A stretch of 64,000 bases of DNA. It comes from Druceiella hillmani (lineage: Eukaryota > Arthropoda > Insecta > Lepidoptera > Hepialidae). The position numbers and the translations under genes were made by a program. This document shows positions 59,500 to 64,000 of this stretch, in pieces. The notes beneath the pieces were generated by a model that was given only the letters and a program-made list of their open reading frames with translations, was not told where the DNA came from and did no database searches. The DNA is taken from positions 12,436,001-12,500,000 of the forward strand of contig JAYKKI010000061.1 in the NCBI GenBank assembly GCA_039881145.1. Reading direction: 5' to 3'. Each line of letters opens with the position of its first letter. Position 1 is the first letter of the stretch.

Positions 59500-60045
59500 T
59501 ATAAACAAGGACATTTTCAAATATATAAATAAGTAAGTAGACAGAAAGTAAACAGGTCATAATAAGGACATTTTCAAATATACAAATAAGTAAGTAGACA
59601 GAAAGTAAACAGGTCATAATAAGGACGTTTTCGAATATACAAACAAGTAAGTAGACAGAAAGTAAACAGGTCATAATAAGGACATTTTTGAATATACAAA
59701 CAAGTAAGTAGACAGAAAGTAAACAGGTCATAATAAGGACATTTTCGAATATACAAACAAGTAAGTAGACAGAAAGTAAACAGGTCATAATAAGGACATT
59801 TTCGAATATACAAACAAGTAAGTAGACAGAAAGTAAACAGGTCATAATAAGGACATTTTCGAATATACAAACAAGTAAGTAGACAGAAAGTAAACAGGTC
59901 ATAATAAGGATATTTTCGAATACACAAACAAGCAAGTAGACAGAAAGTAAACAGGTCATAATAAGGACATTTTCGAATATACAAGCAAGTAAGTAGACAG
60001 AAAGTAAACAGGTCATAATAAGGATATTTTCGAACATACAAATTG
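59500..60045. repeat. 57-bp minisatellite, 9-10 copies, open in two minus-strand frames
   Basis: AAGTAGACAGAAAGTAAACA recurs every 57 bp (59535, 59592, 59649 and on) with GGTCATAATAAGGACATTTT and CGAATATACAAACAAGT between. Since 57 is 19 codons and units lack stops, the minus strand shows two long repetitive frames (181 and 155 codons). One is a hydrophobic 19-residue repeat (MTCLLSVYLLVCIFENVLI). Copies are nearly identical, implying recent amplification. No promoter, splice sites or non-repeat coding part was found, so it is not called a gene. Confidence 0.95.
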
Positions 60046-61033
60046 TGGGAATAGTTCTTATACCTCTGTTAAATGATTCATAAAATTCATTTCAATTCAG
60101 GTCACGTCCGATCTCCTTACATAGATTGCTTTCCTTGTTTTTTACTCATACGCTGATAGTCATATGTACCTGTCAGAGTATTGTTAACATACAGCAGAAT
60201 AATAAATTATTAGTGTTTAATTATTATCTGTAATTTGTTTACTCCATATTTCACGTATCCAATACCGTCCCCATTGTATGTTTGAAGATAACTTCAATGT
60301 TATGATATATATATATGTGTGTGTGTGTGTATGTACATGTATATTGGAGAAATAAATAAAATATTTTTTTTAACTTAGCTAGAAAGTAAAAAAAAACATT
60401 ATTAAGAAGCAAGACACAAAAGAAAGAAAGTTCCTAACCTGTAAGAATTTGTTAAGTAATTTGCGAGTGCGATCCGATGAATTGTCATATCATCACGCAT
60501 ATCGACACCCAAATGCACTCAACCTACTGAAGCATGATAATATTCGTGTCCTGCATTAAGAGTGTATGGTATTAAAAAAATTGGGCGGGCAATATCGCCA
60601 CAACACTGCAATTTTTTTGCATGAAAAGTCTTTCGTAGACCATCAGGTCACCTTTGGCACTAAACACTTTCGTAATTGCGTAGCATTTCCTGAAACAAGC
60701 AAGCTTAGAAGGTTTTGTAAACTGTCACCCAGCACAACTTTTCTCTTGACAACTTAATTTTCTTCTGCTTAGCCTACTTTTTAGAGCACCTACATATCTA
60801 CAGTACGACGTACAAATAACTCGTGTAACCCTTTTCATTACGGAGTTATGAATAATTCTTTGGTCGCGCAGAGCAAATTTCGAGGTTTTCTTTAGACTCC
60901 CCCGTCCCCGCTCGATGGGGTGAGCATACTAACAGGCAACTCGGCGCTTTCATCGCTAACTCTGGCGGGACTTAGTATGAAAATATGTTAAAAAGGTTTT
61001 CACATCAAGAGTAATACTAAGTTTACCACTCAC
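60046..61033. other. Stretch without a gene; a GC-richer patch at 60.9 kb
   Basis: 60893-60985 (CTCCCCCGTCCCCGCTCGAT, ACTCGGCGCTTTCATCGC, CTCTGGCGGGACTTAGTAT) stands out from AT-rich surroundings. A mixed ATATATGTGTGTGTGT microsatellite lies at about 60306-60330. The 63-codon plus frame 60566-60757 is unassigned. Confidence 0.35.
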
Positions 61034-61220
61034 GACACCAAATTAAAAACGTAAGCACTATAAAAATTATGAGATGAAAACGCGCCAGATACATGGAATA
61101 AAATACGATCTCATAAACGCTTATAGCAGTTGGTAACGTAAACGCTGCCAGGTACAAGGTCACGAGATTGTCACCATAATTGCTAGGTATCATAAATATA
61201 CAGCTGCGCAAATATGACTG
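61034..61220 (-). CDS. Candidate exon of a multi-pass membrane protein (possibly gustatory-receptor-like)
   Basis: On the minus strand a GTTTTCATTAG acceptor (ending 61221) opens a frame QSYLRSCIFMIPSNYGDNLV, then TLYLAAFTLPTAISVYEIVF, YSMYLARFHLIIFIVLTFLI and WC. It ends in phase 1 at a strong GTGAGT donor (61033-61028). The piece has two hydrophobic segments separated by a short 'FYSMYLARF' turn with a basic residue. That pattern, an 'E..FYS....R' following a membrane helix, recalls insect gustatory receptors, but no diagnostic C-terminal TYhhhhhQF motif is in reach. Neighbouring exons were not found. Alternatives: another membrane protein or a chance frame between splice-like sites. Confidence 0.35.
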
Positions 61221-62914
61221 CTAATGAAAACGATGACGCGGAGGCGCATTGCTATCTAAGATTAATAAACTAAATCACGGCAGTCGCCCATTATGCTTAT
61301 CATTTTAAGTGACTCGATAAGATAATGACGGACGGATAATGACTTATCAGGTCGCACCACTTAGTGATAATGTTGATTATATCTCTAATCTGCTTGAAGT
61401 ACCTGAAAAAGTGATGAATAAATACTTTTTTAATGACGGGAAAGTTATGATTTCATTCCAGATAAACTAGATGACGTAACTTTGGGAATCCATAATAGTA
61501 TTAACGAATGGTCCGAAAACAATTGGCTGTGATACTAAATTTAGAACGTGAAAACCCGAGCGCCACCTTAACATTATTTATGGATAATTATTTGTTTATT
61601 ACTAGTTCAATTACAGATATATTAAGTGTAAATTCTATATACAATAAGGATTACTATTGATGTTATGTGACATAAACTTTTCTCGCACGATCTGTAACGT
61701 TGTTTATTAATATTAATTCAGGATCTTAAAAAAAATTAGATTTAAATTTGGACAAGTGGAACTTTTACTATGACTGTTCCGTAGATATTTAGAAGGTTAA
61801 CATTAGCGATATGTAACAAAAAAGTGCCTCATATTCGTACAGGTGACTTTGTGGATTAAAGTGAGTATATTTGTAACGTCTTTCTTTCGTGGTGCCAAGA
61901 AAAAATGTAATTTTTTTCTTGGCACCTTTAACAGTGAATATGAATTGTATTACTGACGATAAAGATAATGGGGAAAAAATCATCCTTACATTAAAAAATG
62001 TGGATAATATCCTCACGCGTATCTTTCGATTTTGGTCCCGCGTATCTACCTATGTATAAATAGTAGAACAAAGAAAATTTAATGACCATTTCTAAGTACG
62101 TACGAATGGTCCAACAGATGAGGGAAAATTTAGTGATCATTTCCACCTGTATATCATTAATTGACAGAGTTAAAATTTGAGTGTTGATTGATATGTTACA
62201 GTTACATATTAATGAGTATTTATAATGAGATCTTAATACTTCTTAATAAAATTACATAACAAAGGAAGAACACATCGCGCCACTGCTCAAATTGTGTTAG
62301 CACATTTCACTTACTTAACTTTACAATACCCTACTAAATCAAATCCAACTATACATTTTTCGCTTTTGTTTTTTTTATAAAAACACTCAGTGTTGAATAA
62401 ATACTTACCAAATAAAATTACATTTTAGCGTAGATTAAAATATAAATTGTTGATTATAATCGCGGATGCATACTGATAATGATGGTGTTATCGGTTAAAA
62501 AGTCACAAAGTACGTTACAGAATTAGTTCATTTATCTTTTTAATGTAATATAGATATTTCCAACTGTCACGTGATCTGTCAAAAAAATAAAATAATTATA
62601 TAATGATGTATTAGAATCGTGTACTTTTTGAACTTGAGATCGAAGTTTTTAATATACTGTGAGACACTTTGCGCCCTTTGAGCACTAATTAACGCACTAT
62701 ATTGGAACACTTAATACATAGAGGACACTTAACACAGATAGCACTTAATTTCACAGAGGCACAACGCAAACTAGTCAACGTGAGTCAAATGGGAAGAACC
62801 ATATCCATGCAAAGAAAACATTTGGCCTATTACTGCAAATAAGTACCAAACAACATAAAACGCCTCAGGTTTACAAAGAACACAATTCTCTATTAAGAAT
62901 TAAATAAAATCTGC
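61221..62914. other. Non-coding stretch with a 15-bp hairpin
   Basis: GGTGCCAAGAAAAAA (61891-61905) pairs perfectly with TTTTTTCTTGGCACC (61912-61926). The 75-codon minus frame across it (62016-61789) is unassigned. Remainder AT-rich. Confidence 0.45.
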
Positions 62915-63120
62915 TAAATGCGAATGGAGCTCGCACTCTAAGTTGTGATTCTTGAGATATATGCAGATTAATATTCTTCACCGTTATACCAAATTTGAAG
63001 ATTTCAGGTCAACCAGTTTTTGAGAAAAACGTCTGTGCCCAATGGACAGACGGACGGATAGGTGAGATCTTATAAGGGTTTAAATTTTTCCCTTTTGAGG
63101 TGCGGCATCCTAAAAATATG
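62915..63120 (-). mobile_element. Hairpin-family dispersed repeat, truncated, minus orientation
   Basis: Starts with the decayed hairpin AAATGCGAATGGAGCTCGCA, then ACCAAATTTGAAGATTTCAG, TTTTTGAGAAAAACGTCTGT, TGGACAGACGGACGGATAGG and ends GAGGTGCGGCATCCTAAAAA. About 205 bp, shorter than the 500-600 bp copies because the middle is missing. Confidence 0.65.
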
Positions 63121-64000
63121 ACTTTTTTTTCAATTTCCCATACTCTTGTATTCCTATGTGAACAAGGTTAGTACACGTTTTCAGTCTCTCTTTACCTGTC
63201 GATCTTTAACGCCATAGATCCTATACGATTTAAACTTTAGTAAATAAGTCAATTTTAAATCAAACTTGGAAAAAAATATCTTTTTATATCAAAATATACG
63301 GAGTATCAACATACATATATCATTGAATCGAATGCCTCAGTATTTTCTTAACTCGAAAATGTGAATTACCCTAAAATTGTAAACAATATTAAATAAATCC
63401 ATAAAATGTTTCGTACACCGTTCTCACACTGTGGGAAGCGATTGTTCAATTGAAATTTCACTGTAGTAAAGGGTATATCGCTGTATGCAATTTGCAATTA
63501 AGGACGTAAGGTTAAAAAAAATGGGGTCTTGATGATTTGAGCTAATGTGAAACTTTACATTGTCTACGATAATCCTTTACACATTGGTTTACCATACAGA
63601 AAGTTAAAAAATTCTAACAAGTAACCTACCATTCGCGCCAAAAATCCGGACATTTTAGCTATCACTAAATAAATCGATTTATTAGCGACGATTAAAACAA
63701 AATGTTATTTTCGTTGATAGTCTGAATTATTCCAACGTTAAATGAGTGTCCAATTGCAATTTTGTCATTGTTGAATATCAAAGTTGTTGTTTTCATCTAG
63801 TTTTAACACTGTTAAAAATTATTGGGGATGACAGTAAATAGTTAGATCTCCTCATTTGACTGTTACTGGATTTATTTGATTGTCTTTATTTGAGTGTTAC
63901 TGAAGTGAGCCCTATGAGCTGATTACCAATAAATACTCTTCGTCAAATATAAAACAATTTCTTTATTAATTACAATACCGTTTATAAGGTTTACTATCAC
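63121..64000. other. AT-rich non-coding right edge
   Basis: No gene or element recognised. GATTTGAGCTAATG and TTTGACTGTTAC/TTTGAGTGTTAC doublings near 63857-63900 are minor. Confidence 0.3.

Overview
The window looks like nuclear DNA from an insect, most likely a moth or butterfly (Lepidoptera), and is an AT-rich, gene-poor, repeat-dominated stretch. There are no bacterial operons, tRNA-like or rRNA-like segments, or CRISPR arrays, and no long intact reading frame outside tandem repeats. The lepidopteran call rests on dispersed repeats recalled from lepidopteran genomes. One family carries the 3' hairpin GCGAGTCCGACTCGC, an internal run of CTGTCTGTC and a TTTTTAGGGTTCCG-like end. Another begins with a GACTAGCT..CCGCGG-like start. 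A LINE ending in the QQWTSNG tail followed by TGA repeats also fits. No database search was possible, so the order-level call is inference.

Layout. 1-2.2 kb: a broken copy of a multicopy arthropod protein family runs off the left edge, followed by what looks like the signal-peptide first exon of an NPC2/ML-domain gene on the minus strand. 3.5-12.6 kb: dispersed and tandem repeats, an array with an inverted neighbour, a 1.1-kb fold-back element with ~310-bp inverted ends, and a TA microsatellite. 14.6-20.3 kb: several copies of the hairpin repeat family in both orientations and two LINE relics. 21.8-25.3 kb: three tandem arrays (about 165, 35 and 146 bp). 27-31 kb: a LINE C-terminal relic, a ~220-bp array, a decayed transposon-like gene on the minus strand and a 31-bp minisatellite. 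33-40 kb: a 171-bp array and duplicated segments that may be remains of a takeout/JHBP-type gene cluster, with one small intact secreted-peptide frame. 40.7-47 kb: two different mariner relics, a LINE 3' end, and 17-bp and 27-bp minisatellites. 47-64 kb: mostly unremarkable AT-rich DNA with a TA array, two more dispersed repeats, a 57-bp minisatellite, and one possible exon of a membrane protein on the minus strand.

The credible host coding pieces are two candidate exons (NPC2-like at 2.1 kb, membrane protein at 61.1 kb) and one possible single-exon peptide at 39.5 kb. Nearly everything else recognised is mobile-element debris in various states of decay. I saw no convincing new biological system. 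The best leads are the possible decayed takeout-like cluster, the fold-back element, and the unusual tandem arrays.
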